Below are positions 33,752 to 45,542 of a stretch of DNA of 64,000 nt, one piece after another. The stretch is from Larix kaempferi (taxonomy: Eukaryota > Streptophyta > Pinopsida > Pinales > Pinaceae). The notes beneath the pieces were generated by a model. The model ran no database searches. It had not been told where the DNA came from and saw nothing but the letters and a program-made list of their open reading frames with translations. The stretch is taken from positions 69,314,501-69,378,500 of the forward strand of contig BSBM01000361.1 in NCBI GenBank assembly GCA_027924585.1. The letters are read 5' to 3'. Position 1 is the first letter of the stretch. Every line of letters starts with the position of its first letter. The position numbers and the translations under genes are program-made.

Positions 33752-35720
33752 TCAGTGTCCCTCAGCCAGTATCGATGGTTTCTCATGTTCTAGCACACAT
33801 TTGTGCAGTACCTCATAGGTTCCTAGGTTGTATAATTGTCCTGCAATTATGATGAAGTCAACTGCTTTTACTACTAGATGCTTCTCCTGTTGCGTAGTAA
33901 ACTCTGTAGGTGCCAACCCTGTAGTCAATAATTCTACAATATCATTATAATAGTCATCTGCTATCTGAATGGAAAATAACTGCGCATCTGGTAGACTGTC
34001 TTCCAGGTTTGTAAATTCCTTGCCTGACTCAATTCTAAAAATATGGCCAGGTCCTGAGTTCATCCTTCCTGGCTTAACAACGATTTCAATATCATACTCT
34101 TGAAAGAGTAGAAACCATCCACAGATTCTCCCCCCTGACACTGGTTTATTGACCAAGTATTTCAAAGCTAAACGGTCAGTAAACATACAAAAGTGCGCAC
34201 CTAGCAAATAGTGTTTGAACTTCTGCAGTGCGTACACCATGGCTAAACCTTCTCTTTTTGTTGTAGTGTAATTATTTTCTGCTGAGGACAACTTCCAACT
34301 TGAGAATGCAATAGGATGGCCAATACCTCCCTCACCTGGATGACCTAGCACAACGCCAAGTGAAATGGATGAAGCATCTACATGTACGTGGAAGTGTTTG
34401 CTCCAATCTGGAAAAACTAAGATAGGCGTAGTTACCATCCTTTATTTTAGTGTTTCCATTCCTTTCTAGCAGTCTTCAGTCCATATGAACTTTGCTTCTT
34501 TCTTCAACAAGTTTTCCATAGGCGCAGTTATCTGCGCATATCCTTTAATGAACTTCATGTAATATCCTATGTATCCCAATGTAGCGCATAGTTGTTTTAC
34601 TGAATTAGGTGTTGGCAAGTTCACAATAACTGTGATTTTAGCTGGATCAACCATCATCCCTTGTTTACAGACAATGTGTCTGAGTAAGATTCCATAGGGA
34701 ACACAGAAACTTCTCTTCTTCAAGTTCATGGATATCTGATGTTGTCTACACTTTTCTCACACTAGTATTAAGCTGGCATAATGGTTCTTCAGTAACCCAA
34801 ATACTGTCTAATCATCAAACTACACTTATAAGAATTTATGGATGAAATATTTTAATGCAACAACAACTACTCTTGAAAAAATGGCAGGTGCGTTCTTCAA
34901 ACCAAAGGGAATAACTATGTACTGAAATGAGCCCCATTCTGTTGAAAAAGTGGTCTTGTGTCTATCTACTGTATAAATTCTGATCTGATGATATCTAGAA
35001 AATCCATCAGTGAAAGAGTATGCTTCATTCCCTCCAACATTGTCTAATGCTTCATCTGTGAATGGAGTAGGAAATGGGTCATGCAGTGATGCATCGTTTA
35101 GTTTTTTGAGATCTACACACATCCAAATTTCACCTTTAGTTTTATTTTCCTAGACAATAATAGGACTTATTCATTCTGAATCTTCTATAGGTTCAATGAT
35201 TCTTGCATCGAGCATCTTATCAATATCTTCTTTTACCCTTTATTTATATCTTGGATTGAGTCGATAAGGTCTCTGCTTAATGGGCTTCACATCCATCTTG
35301 AGAGGTTTTTTCATATCCCCAAAGTCGCCCAAAATTCCCTTCATTTTGGAAAACTTCGTAGGAAATAAGTCTTCATATTCGCGAAGTAAATCTACTATAT
35401 GTGCAACCGTCTTTTCATCCCAATGATCTCCTATAGAAGCGAACTTCGGTTCTTCAGTAGTTCCAATGTTCACTTTCCGAGGTTTTACAAGATTACTTAG
35501 ATCCGGAATTTCCTATGGAGGTGCTTCGACTTTGCGCTTTCTTTCCGACTTAGGTATGTTAACATTGTGTGGGTCATCATCATCACTTTCCTCTTCTTCT
35601 TCATCTAAAGAAAAGTTATAACATTCTAGGGCATGTTCTAGCTTTCTTTCCCATTCTGGTTGGTGATACATAGGTTATGGTGTGTCATTGAATACCTTCT
35701 TTTTGATGACTTGTAATGCC
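33752..35720 (-). pseudogene. RT-RNase H and upstream linker, gypsy element D
   Basis: In order: an acidic linker (SLDEEEEESDDDDPHN), the pre-RT segment (HIVDLLREYEDLFPTKFSKM, IKQRPYRLNPRYK), RT fingers and palm (MCVDLKKLNDASLHDPF, DGFSRYHQI, FGLKNAPAIFSRVV), then the active-site region V-stop-FDD with stop codons. The thumb/connection (CATLGYIGYYMKFIKGYA) and RNase H (HVDASSISLGVVLGHP, SSAENNYTTTKREGLAMVYAL, PGRMNSGPGHIFRIESG) follow. Compared with this copy, element A lacks everything between DRHK and the RNase H middle. Protease proper is not recognisable. Confidence 0.88.
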
Positions 35721-35960
35721 TCATTTATACTTGGAATTCATCTTCGAAGCTAAAAGCTGCTTGGAAGTTTTTAATCATGACAGATACATTCTATTGTCCC
35801 TCTGCGAAGTTCTATTTCTGTGTATCAGTTCTTCAGAATTTGCTCCAATTTGTGCACAAACCGATGGATTGTTACAACGTAATCTTCCACCTTGTGAGCA
35901 TCAGCATTCTTTGGCCTGCAGGATCCATTTCACTGACTCAGATCCATTTTATATCTTTTA

Positions 35961-36796
35961 GACACTATTTTTCCATATTTTTTTCCCTTGTACGCTAGAT
36001 GCATCACTGTAGCCAGCATACCCGCAAGTTGCATCACTATGGCCCGCAGGTAGCATGTAAAAAGGTAAAAATCAATAGTTTATTACTTTTTACTCCCAAA
36101 AACTGATTATTGGGTGACCTTTGACTCTCCATCTTCCCAAGAAACATTTCGGTGTGTCCTTTCACTTACCTTTGAGAGGACTATATATTGAGCACATATG
36201 GCTTATGGATGGGAGGGGAAAGAAGAGCAAGAGAACTCGAGTGGATTTTTGCCCTATCTTGAGTCTACACTCATTGATCCTTGTAGTTGTGAACCCGTTA
36301 TGTTCACCTTCCAAAATCCTACCATAGTTTTAGTTTGCCATTCATGGAGGATTGAAGTGGTGGAGCCACAAGTGGATTGATCCAGATCTTGGTTCAGATT
36401 GATTTCCAGCAAGAGGTCATATCACATTGTACTTCTTCTTGTTTATTAATAGAAATACTCATATTCTCGTCCATTAATGTTGTAAATGTTGTTTATCTTA
36501 CATTGGGTTGCATTTACTTGCTAAATCATGGGCCATTGCTATTGATGATGTTAATGTCGTTTATATATTATATGTACTTGTTGTATATTGGCTATCAAGA
36601 CTAATTTGCATATTCAAGTGCATGGATTGAAAAGCTCCAACGGGGATCTACATCAAACGTTTGGATCGAGGTTGATTATATTCTTCATTATCTTAGAATT
36701 GTAATTTATATAGCATAGAATTGAGAATTGAGTTAATTTCTGATAGTTAGCTGTCTGTTGTGGTCTACCCCAAGCCATAGTGAGTTTTCTCCAACA
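35961..36796 (+). repeat. Putative 5' LTR of element G
   Basis: The right end (CTCCAACA at 36789-36796) is placed by the PBS six bases downstream. The left end is uncertain and set only by the end of element D. A TATA-like CTATATATTGAG lies at about 36181. No second copy was available to confirm the limits. Confidence 0.4.
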
Positions 36797-36802
36797 TAGA
36801 AA

Positions 36803-36820
36803 TGGCGACTCCACTGGGGA
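36803..36820 (+). other. Primer binding site of element G (tRNA-Arg type)
   Basis: TGGCGACTCCACTGGGGA matches the primer site used by Tat/Ogre-type gypsy elements, complementary to the 3' end of tRNA-Arg, with one likely difference (CCAC for CCGC). Confidence 0.85.
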
Positions 36821-38437
36821 AAACATCCATGTTTGGGGATTTTTGAGCATTAGTCCATCATTAGAGTTGCTGTTAGTCAAAGCTCTGTGTCACTTATTTT
36901 CCATTGAGATACACTATAGAATACTGCTTTTTCTAAGCCATTGGACTCTCAGTTTTCCCATTTGCCTTTCCTTACCCGTGGGCTAGCTTAGCTCTGCCAG
37001 TATATACCCTCCTCTGTTTACTCTACTGCTCGCGGGTATGCGTACGTATTCCTTCGATAGTAGCGTGTAACTCTGGCTTCGGTTTTTTTATGACCTCTGG
37101 TTGTTGTTGGGTTGGTTTTGGTTGATCCTGAGTCTTTGTTGTCCTGTTTCTTGACTGTTTCATGCCTTGGTTGTGACCAGAACTCTTCCTTTCTCTTGGT
37201 TGAGCCTTGTTGGGTTTTTACCCATCTTTGGATTTAGCCTTGTTGGTTTTATCCTTTTGAGCTCATTCCTTTGGTTGAGTCTTACTATTTGGTATCTGCT
37301 AGGTTATCTTAGTGATCTCCTTGGCATATTAGTGACTAGATAGTAGAATTTTGCTTGCATTTTTCATTTCCATATATTGAAAAATACAAAAATATACACA
37401 TAGTTTTGCATTTTCCTTTTGTTTATAAGAGAAAATATAATTTTTTTTTTGCTTTTATGTATTGCATTTTGCATTGAGTGCTTTCTTCCCTCATTTAGAT
37501 TCTGATTGTGCATTGAAAAATATAAAAGGATTGCATATTTATTTCGAAACTGTTGGTTTGATTGTGCATGTTAGTGGCATTGTTTTCATTGGATATATGA
37601 GTCTAGTATTTGATGATTTTGCATACTATTGAATCTTACACAGCACTAGTTTCACAATCATATCCCTTGAGTAATCACAGCCATTAAAATTAAGGCTTAA
37701 TCTTAAAATTGATTAGAATGATTTCATTTATAGGGTACACCAACTAGCATAGGTTTAGAGTCTTGGAATAGATCATTGTGAGTTAACAATCCAAGAATAC
37801 TAGACGAAACATTAGGTGTCTGACTAGGGAGTGGAGGAATCCATGGTATATATCGGTGTTCTGAGGAAGCTCTACTCAGGCCAGAGTTAAGCATGAGGTC
37901 ACGGGAGGTTGGTTGAAGAGATATCCCTCTGATACTAGCTGAACATGGGAGATATTTATAGGGTTTGTTCATATCTAGGGGTACCGGAGGTTCGTCCTCT
38001 TGTGCTTAGGGCTTAGCTACCCTGCCCATACGACGGATCCCACCTACGATTGTCCCCCTGAACATTCGTTATATTGCGGTGGCCATAGTTTCCTTACCTA
38101 GGTATCACATAGGGTACTTGCAGTGGTTATGTTGTTTGTGTCCTGAGCCAGATAGGGGTCAGACAACACAGTTGCTGTTGTATAGGGACTTGACCCTATG
38201 CGTGCAATGAAGTCTGGGGGCCGTTATAATTGATTTTGTTACCTCCAACTATAGTTTGGGAGTCTCAAGCCTCTCCTAGGAGAGACATACTGGCTCTAGT
38301 GTCGGGAGCTCATTTAGCCACTCTGTTTGTCTTCTCTTCGTTGTAGTTTCTCTAGGTGTGTGCTTTTGATTTACTGTTTTTGATCGATAATTGCCCTTTA
38401 GAGGATGTTTTGATTCTATATTCTCTCCGGAGATATC
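36821..38437 (+). other. Leader of element G, no gene seen
   Basis: AT-rich untranslated leader between PBS and the gag-like frame. It has poly-T runs near 37440. No coding similarity was found on either strand. Confidence 0.5.
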
Positions 38438-39690
38438 GTGTCGCTGATTCCTACTCTCCGCCGATCCCGTCAGTTGGATGGTTTAGAACCTACCAAGCTT
38501 TCACACTGTGTTGCTAGGGGATGTCGGCGGGCTCCCTCTGAGTCTTTGGATTCTTACGAGACATACATCCAAGACGTCATGACTGTTGCACATTTTGATA
38601 GTGAAGAAATACCTTCGACTCCATCGGGTAGAGTTGAATGCACTTCGGATTCCCCTACTCCTCATGAGGCATGGGGAGGCTATCCACTTGAGACTCAACC
38701 TGGTTTGATTTGGTCGAATCCACTTGAACACGATCCATTCGATCCTTCGAATCCGGATAATTATGTTTATGGGATGCCAACCTTACCCGAGGACGAAGAT
38801 CAGGACAACACGTTCGTTCCTTCATTTCCAAACAATTATAGACACATGATGCCAAAGTTACATGATGACATTGGTCCTACAGTCAACCCAACCGCACTTT
38901 CTTTTGGTATGCCTAATTATAGTACAGTTGAGCCTTCCACTACGTTTGGTAGTCACATTGGCACTATTCATGGTGTTAGCCATACTATACCCACTAAGGG
39001 AACTACCCTCGCCGAGGGCACCACGTTGTCCACTCACACGCATAGTATGGGGACTGGTCATGTTCCTCCTAGCAATGCTAATGTTGGAAGAAGACCACCT
39101 CCTAGGACTACCCAACCTAATAGGAATGTTGTTCGAAACATGACTCGCCATCCACCACCTAATACACATGCCGCTACTCGTCAACCCAGGACTACTTTCA
39201 CAAATTTTAATGCTCCTCCTAACCACGGGGGTGGACATATACCGCATACTTTTGCATCCATTGTCACTACTAGTAATTCCAAGGTAGGAGGTGGGAATGT
39301 ATCCTATCCACATGGACATAATGCCACCACTCATGCTACTAGTAACACCAATGTTAGGGCTGGGAATACATCTCATGCTTCTGGTCACCACACGACTGCT
39401 TAAGCTGATCCAAATGTTGGGGGTGGGAACATACCATACCATTATGGTCATTACAACTTGATTCCTGCTATGAATAGTATGTATATGCCCCATACTTATG
39501 GTGGAAACCCTTACTACAACACAGTCGGTGCTGGCCACCAGTACAACCCACCCTAATATGGTGCCCAAAACACACACATACATGCTTACTCTCATATGGG
39601 TCAGGTAGGAGGAGGTTATCAATCCTATGGCCATGGGCAAGCTTATGGTCCATCAGGTCCTCATTATCAACAGTTCAATCCTCATGGTCA
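38438..39690 (+). pseudogene. Gag-like N-terminal low-complexity ORF, element G
   Basis: The frame is open from about 38438 (first codon GTG; no convincing ATG) to a TAA near 39402. It continues in the same frame, with one more stop near 39555, to the element B insertion at 39690. The protein starts with an Arg-rich segment (TLRRSRQLDGLEP), then an acidic Pro/Ser region, then a long Thr/Asn/Gly/His region. It ends in Gly/Tyr/His-rich repeats (NVGGGN, HGHN, GGGYQSYGHGQAYG). The composition resembles the N-terminal linker before the gag core in Tat-type elements. The core itself would lie beyond the insertion. Assignment rests on position after the PBS. Confidence 0.5.
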
Positions 39691-40379
39691 TGTTAGTTTT
39701 TCAGAATTTACTTCAATCTGATCTAGGATCATAACTGAGAGAACAACATGTACAGCATATCTACAACATATCAATCATGGACACAATAATTCAAGCACAC
39801 AAGAGACACAGAGTTTACTTGGGGAAAACCATAAAGGTGAAAAACCCCAATAACTTCCTCAGAGATAGATAGAGCAATGATACAACCCAAGCATAAGAGA
39901 TAGACATCTCCTAGCAGCAGCTTCTCCTCCTCCACAAGTGTGCCACTCTCTAAAGAGTGTGTGTGAGAATAGAATGATGAAATAGAGTGCCTTCCGCACT
40001 CTATTTATACTTGAATTGACTTTCCTAATAACCTTTACTAGGTCGGCCTCAACTTAACCACATAACACAATGCTGACTGGGCCGACACCCAATAGGGTGG
40101 TCTAATAACCCGTTGACCCACATGGTCAACCCCTAGTAGGGTGGTCTAATAGCCCTTCAACCCACATGACTTATACAGGGCCGACCCCAACAAGGTGGTC
40201 TAATAACCCATCAAGTATAAGTTACAACACTTACAATATAAATGACGACACTTCTGTATAGAGGAATAATAACATCTCTATAGGAATACAAACACTTCCG
40301 TATAGAGGAATAATACCATCTCTATAGGAGTATAATATACATATATGAAATACATTACAAAGTTACATATACATCAACA
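39691..40379 (-). repeat. 3' LTR of copia B (689 bp) with TATA box
   Basis: The + strand begins TGTTAGTTTTTCAG and ends CATATACATCAACA, followed by the polypurine tract. A TATAAATAGAG box on the minus strand lies at 40001-40009, matching that of A'. The flanking bases GGTCA (39686-39690) should be one half of a target duplication; the partner is absent. Confidence 0.88.
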
Positions 40380-40391
40380 CTCCCTCTTAAC
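40380..40391 (-). other. Polypurine tract of copia B
   Basis: The minus strand reads GTTAAGAGGGAG directly before the 3' LTR. Confidence 0.85.
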
Positions 40392-40639
40392 TAGGAAGGT
40401 ATTTCTCGACACAGGTCTTCTAGCACAAGTCTTATTCTCTGGATCATCGTCACTGGATAATCGTCATCGAGTCATCGTCATCGTCACTGCTGCTGCTATC
40501 TCAATCAATCTCTGAATCTACTTGTCATAGGAAGTTCTACAGAGCCAGTAATTTTTCATACTAGATGTAGGCCCACCATCTACAGGTCTTCATCATCACT
40601 GGCCATACTGTGGAATCCTCAGGACTTATTATGTGCATC

Positions 40640-41600
40640 ACAAAACCTAGTTGTAGCATCCTAGGCTGTTACGAGCACACAGCTCTACCTGTCGAATCTC
40701 CCAGGAGCACATTACATGTGACTGTCACAAAACCTTAAAAGAGTCTCTTGACTAGCAAGAACCCTAAAGAGTATATGAGGCCTTTTTCATCCTATACAGA
40801 TCTCCAGGACTTATTACATGTGACCCCCACCACAAAACCTTAAAAGAGTGTCTTGTCAAGCAAGAACCCTAAAGAGCATCTGATGCCTTTTTCATCCTGT
40901 CCAAATCTCCAAGAATTATTACATGTGGTCATGGCAATGCCTCGAAAGAGAATCTGAGGCCTTTTTCATCCTGTCCGGATCTCCCAGGTCTACTTACATG
41001 CCATAGGACAAAACCTCAAAAGAGCGTTTTCCAGATCTCCCAGGGAGCTATTATATGCCAGCAGCAAAACCTAGCAAGAGAATCTGCAAACCTCCCAGGG
41101 CACTATTATATGTCCTCCCAAAGCAAAACCTCGAAAGAGCATTTGCCAAATCTCCCAGGGAGCTGTTATATGCCAGTGGAAAAACCTAGCAAGAGAATCT
41201 GCAAACCTCCCAGGGCACTATTATATGCTTATCTGCACAACCTGTCCACGGCCATAGAGTATCAACCTAATACTCACCATACATCATCCTGATGTACACA
41301 TGATCATCCTGATCATACAATGCATCCACCTGATGTTTACACAGTATCTGCTTGATACATATCTTCATACATGATCTACCTGATCATACAATGTATCCAC
41401 CTGATAATACCTGATACATATCAACATACATGATATACTTGATCATACAATGTATCCACTTGATACATATACAAATACATACACATGATCCAACTGATCA
41501 TATCCAACATCCAACATGATGCATACATACATAAATGATCCAACTGATCATATCCAGCATCCAACATGATGCATATACATATATAGAGCAGTAACTGGAG
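40640..41600. repeat. Degenerate tandem repeats between RNase H and PPT of copia B
   Basis: Two blocks. At about 40640-41232, copies of CAAAACCTCAAAAGAG...AATCTCCCAGGG...CTATTATATG recur with a spacing of roughly 60-120 bp. At about 41290-41600, GATCATACAATGTATCCAC and TGATACATAT alternate. The place in the element (after pol, before PPT) is the same as the arrays of A', though the units differ. Confidence 0.75.
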
Positions 41601-41723
41601 CATCGTCGGGATGCTCATCATCCAACGCTTACATCCACAGCCATGTGAAGGATCCTCCTTCCAACATGCTTGGAATGGATTTAGCAAATGTCTCCATCAC
41701 TTCTTCCTCTAAGTGTCATCGAT

Positions 41724-43288
41724 CTAAAGAACACCAAGCCTCTCTCTGAAGTACTCGAACTTCACTCTGGCTAGTGGCTTCATCAGCACATCTGCAATCT
41801 GCTCATCCATCGCAACATATAGAAGCTTCACTGCTCCTCTCTGCACCATATCCCTGATATAGTGATATTTGATCTCTATGTATTTTTCCCTGTCATGGAA
41901 CACTGGGTTCTCAAATAGCTTCACACAACTCTGGTTGTCACAAAAGATACCAGTAGCCTCCAGTGAGAGATCAAATAACTCAGATAGTAGCTTCCTAAGC
42001 CATCCTGCCTCACAACTAGCCGAACAAGCTGCAACATACTCTGCTTCGGCTATACTCGGTGCTACGCAGGACTGCTTCCTGCTAAGCCAAGAGATCACAC
42101 CTGATCCCATACTGAAGCAGCACCCAGAAGTGCTCTTCCTTTCTACAGCACTGCCTGCCCAATCTGAATCAACATAACCCTGCAGGTTAAACTTTTGATT
42201 CACATCATACTTGAGCCCATAATCAACTGTACGCTTCAAGTACCTTAGAATATGCTTTACAGCAACCAGGTGAACACTCCTCGAATCCGTCAAAAACTAG
42301 CTCAATGTGTTCACCGCAAAGCAAATATCTGGTCTCGTGTTTGTTAGGTACATCAAGGACCCAATCATCTGACGATACATAATGACATCAACCGGCTCAA
42401 ATGAAGCATCACATAGAAGCTTCAGGTTCGATGCCATAGGTGTGTCCATGGCCTTGCAGTCCATCATCCCGAACCTCTTCAGGATCTCTACTGCATACTT
42501 CCCTTGTCCAAGGAAGATTACATATGCACTCTGCCACACCTCCATACCTAGAAAAAAGTGCATCATCCCCAAGTCCTTCAACTTGAACTTGGAAGCAAGC
42601 TTCATCTTTGTGTCGGCAATCAATCTTACCTCACCTATTACAAACAGGTCATCCACATACAATAGTAGTATCACTAGATTGCCTTCCTCAACCTTGTAGT
42701 AAAGTTTGGAATCCTCTTTACTCTTGGTAAATCCCAAACTGGATAGAAATATGTTTATCCTACCATACCAAGTTCTGCACATATATGACTTCCCGTCATG
42801 TGTCTCAAAACCAAGTGGCTGCTCCACATACACTTCCTCTTTGACTACACCATTCAAGAAAGTTGTCTTCACATCCATCTGGTGTATCTTCCATTTCATC
42901 ACTACATCCAGAGCAAGTACTGATCTAATGGAAGTGTGCATGCCTATAGTTGTAGAAGTCTCTTCATACTCAATCCCTTTTTCCGTGATAAGCCATGAGC
43001 TACAAACCTTGTTTTTTATTTCTCCATGCTACCATCTACAGCATGCTTGATCTTATAGATGCATTTGGAAGTCACAGCAGACTTCCCTTCAGGTCTTGGG
43101 ACTGCATCCCAAACATCATTCTTCATGATCGACTGGTACTCCTTGATCATGACATTCTTCCCGAATTCTGGGAACTTCAATATATTCAATATCTTCAATA
43201 TATAACTTTGTTGCTGAAACAAATGTTGTAGTCCTTCTTTTGTAGGTGCTCGTATATGATCTTTCCTACAAAACAAGTTAAATTGCAT
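41724..43288 (-). pseudogene. Copia RT-RNase H, element B
   Basis: The pre-RT segment (SIMKNDVWDAVPRPEGKSAV, SKCIYKIKHA) is followed by a frameshift near 42941-43016. RT then shows KIHQMDVKTTFLNG, LLLYVDDLFVIGE, KDLGMMHFFLGMEV and GSLMYLTNTRPDICFAV. The block that normally reads like LKKALYGLKQAPRAW is missing between SYMCR and TWYGRI, an internal deletion that would destroy RT. After a TAG near 42294, RNase H runs to 41724 (YVDSDWAGSAVERKSTSG, SIAEAEYVAACSA, IFCDNQSCVKLFENPVFHD, EQIADVLMKPL). Order and motifs are typical copia. Confidence 0.92.
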
Positions 43289-43458
43289 GATTAGAAACTT
43301 CTCATAGTTTTTTCAGAACAAATTCTTACACATAAAGAACAGGGATGATTTTAAGAACTCCTCCCAAATTTATATGGTAAAAAAATTGGCGAATCTCCCC
43401 GATATATAGGAAAATTTGAAAGCGATTTTATCAATAATATAATATGTATATATAATTT

Positions 43459-43690
43459 TTTGGCGAATCTTTCATTTTATTATATGATATTGTAAAATCT
43501 TGGCGAATCTTTCACTAAATTATAAGATATTGTAAAATCTTGGCGAATATTTTACTGAATTATAAAATATTGTAAAAAGTTGACGAATATTTCACTAAAT
43601 TATAAAATATTGTAAAAATTTGGCGAATATTTCACTGAATTATAAAATATTGTAAAAATTTGGCGAATCTTTCATTGATCTATAAAACAC
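43459..43690. repeat. 40-bp minisatellite, TTGGCGAAT core
   Basis: About six copies of a 40-bp AT-rich unit: TTGGCGAATCTTTCACTAAA then TTATAAGATATTGTAAAATC. One copy changes GGCGAA to GACGAA. It lies between element B and the PPR fragment; similar but sparser TTGGCGAATC occurs at 43387. Confidence 0.9.
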
Positions 43691-43695
43691 ATTGA

Positions 43696-44010
43696 ATGAC
43701 AGTCTGCTTGTTAATTATGAGTTCAAGGCTTCTTCAAATGTTGAGTTCAATTGCTCTATTTCAAGTTTTGGTCTCAATACCAAATGGTGGTGGCCTTAAT
43801 GAAGCCTTGATATCCAAGCAAAGCCGAGTAGATCTTGGAGACATGTATTCTAAATGTGGGTGTTTGGAGGATGCACATAAAGTGTTTGGCCAAGTGCCAA
43901 AGCGAAATACAGCCTCATTGAATGCAATGCTTTCAAGATGTGCTCAACATGGACATGGCAGGGAGGAACATTATCAGAGGGGTTCTTCGGGTGGAGATTG
44001 TCATTCATAG
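43696..44010 (+). pseudogene. PPR protein gene fragment
   Basis: The frame encodes a short stretch typical of plant PLS-class pentatricopeptide repeat proteins: DMYSKCGCLEDAHKVFGQVP, KRNTASLNAM and CAQHGHGREE. These correspond to one S/P-type repeat and the start of the next. Intact PPR proteins bind organellar RNA and have ten or more repeats over 500 or more residues. This piece has barely two, with no start, targeting signal or DYW end. It is a broken or captured gene fragment. Confidence 0.75.
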
Positions 44011-45542
44011 CTCTGATGACGTTAGCATTGCATCTTCTTCTTACTTACAATTTTTTCCTCTACTACTTGAGTTTCTAGAATCTATTTGTAGTCCTCCCTG
44101 CAATTATTATAGATTTCTTCTTTTTCTTCTTTAATAGTCTTGGGAGATGACTTTTTTGAATTGCTTAAATCAACAAAGGAATTGCACCCACAGACTATCC
44201 TTCAATAGATTGTGTGGCTACCCTAGACTGTTTTTGATACTTCAAGGCAAGTTTGTACATAGGTTTTAAGCTAGGCATGTTCCTTAGGTATTTTTCTTGG
44301 CACATACTTTGAATAACATTATAGTGATTTTGTTGGCATCCTATAGTGTCGAATATTGGGGGCTATCTTATTGTTGTGTCATACTTTTGGACAATGTAAC
44401 TTTTTTCCATCTAAATTCCTCAACACTAGTACCATATCTAAATGTTATACCATTTGTTGATACCATATCTAAATGTGTCTAGTAGTTGATTTTGATTGTA
44501 GATGTTGTATTTTTTGTTGATATTGGTGTGTAGATGTTATTATAACCCATGTTAGAGATTTTATTACAAATTGTTTTTTTCTATTGATTAGAGTTTCCAT
44601 GACATGTGGGGACTTGGACCTTGACAAACCGATAAACTAATAGAATCAGACATTATGCATCATTTTGGCCTTCACTAGCCAATTATGCCCATGGAGGCTA
44701 GGAAAATTTTGAGCCAATTGGACTAGAGGAATGTTGGTCTCGTGCCAATAGGTCTCCTATGATCAATGCATAGGAACCTAGTGCATAGACCATTTTTCTC
44801 TTCGCTTAGCTATGTAGAGCTCATTTATTTTTCTGAATAACGATAAGTATTTACAAAGAAAATATACAATCAGCATAAACAAATCGAAAAAGTGAAGACA
44901 ATTAATTCATGCAAATAAAAGGTAATAAAAACTTATTTTCTCGAACCCTAAATCAATGGAAATCAACTAAATCTAATATTGATTCAAGCTACAACAAAGG
45001 GTTAAATCAAGCATCAAATGAGAACTAGAAGCATTCAAGGGTCTAACACAATAATTAACCAAAATACATGCAAACTCCACAAATCGACAAAATGTTTCAA
45101 ATAAAAGCAATAAACAAACCAGAAAAATTTGCACAAAATATTTGAGATAAACACCAACATGGTTTCATGTACTTGAATGAGCTCATTCTTGCTTAGCGAA
45201 AGTGTAGTCAAATTAGTTATTTATCCTTCAATGTCAGGACACTATCTATGTGAAGAGATAGCTCCTAGGCCTAGCTTTGTCAAATTCCAGTGTCATTTCC
45301 TATCACATAAAAAAAGAGACAATGTAAAAGATAAATATAAAAACATCAATCTTAAAATAAACTGCATCAAGGAAATGTATGTCATATCATCAATGTATAA
45401 CAAAAAAGTACAATGTAGAATCTATTTTTAATTAAAATGCTAGCTCAAATTTACATATAATGATCACCCGCAAGGGTCCATGGAACACCTATACCAAAAT
45501 AAGACTCAAGAGTCTCTCATGTGTATTGGATCATATACAATA
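44011..45542. other. Intergenic, 3' flank of the hAT ORF
   Basis: AT-rich sequence with no convincing gene, RNA or repeat. I looked for a hAT terminal inverted repeat here and did not find one. Confidence 0.4.

Larger units (their letters stand above)
20447..35960 (-). mobile_element. Ty3/gypsy element D (sister of A), interrupted by element C
   Basis: Minus-oriented gypsy element: pre-RT/protease linker (from about 35720), RT, RNase H, IN, a TATA-containing gap, the accessory ORF and a 3' LTR. Element C (22030-29744) sits inside the accessory ORF. Gag and the 5' LTR are missing; the right limit near 35960 is where coding similarity ends and element G begins. Domain order and motifs match element A, giving two independent copies of the same unusual architecture. 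Confidence 0.85.
35961..39690 (+). mobile_element. Tat-like Ty3/gypsy element G, 5' part
   Basis: Plus-oriented 5' end of a gypsy element: putative LTR up to 36796, a tRNA-Arg-type PBS (36803-36820), a 1.6-kb leader and the start of a gag-like frame (from 38438). It is interrupted at 39690 by the 3' LTR of copia element B; the rest is not in the window. The PBS type points to the Tat/Ogre group. Confidence 0.65.
39691..43330 (-). mobile_element. Copia element B, 3' half (relative of A')
   Basis: Minus-oriented copia remnant inserted in element G: 3' LTR 39691-40379, polypurine tract, about 1.3 kb of repeats, RNase H, RT and a short pre-RT segment. Gag, protease, integrase and the 5' LTR are missing, and the right end fades near 43330. 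The LTR shares several blocks with A' (GGGTGGTCTAATAACCC, CTCCTCCACAAGTGTGC, CTATTTATAC). The GATCTTTCCTACAAAACAA string is also shared. Confidence 0.85.

Noticed and set aside
38858-39640. 260-codon minus-strand frame opposite the gag-like ORF
   Set aside because: Compositional shadow of the Thr/His/Gly-rich plus frame; the plus frame continues in phase past its stop and fits the PBS/leader order.
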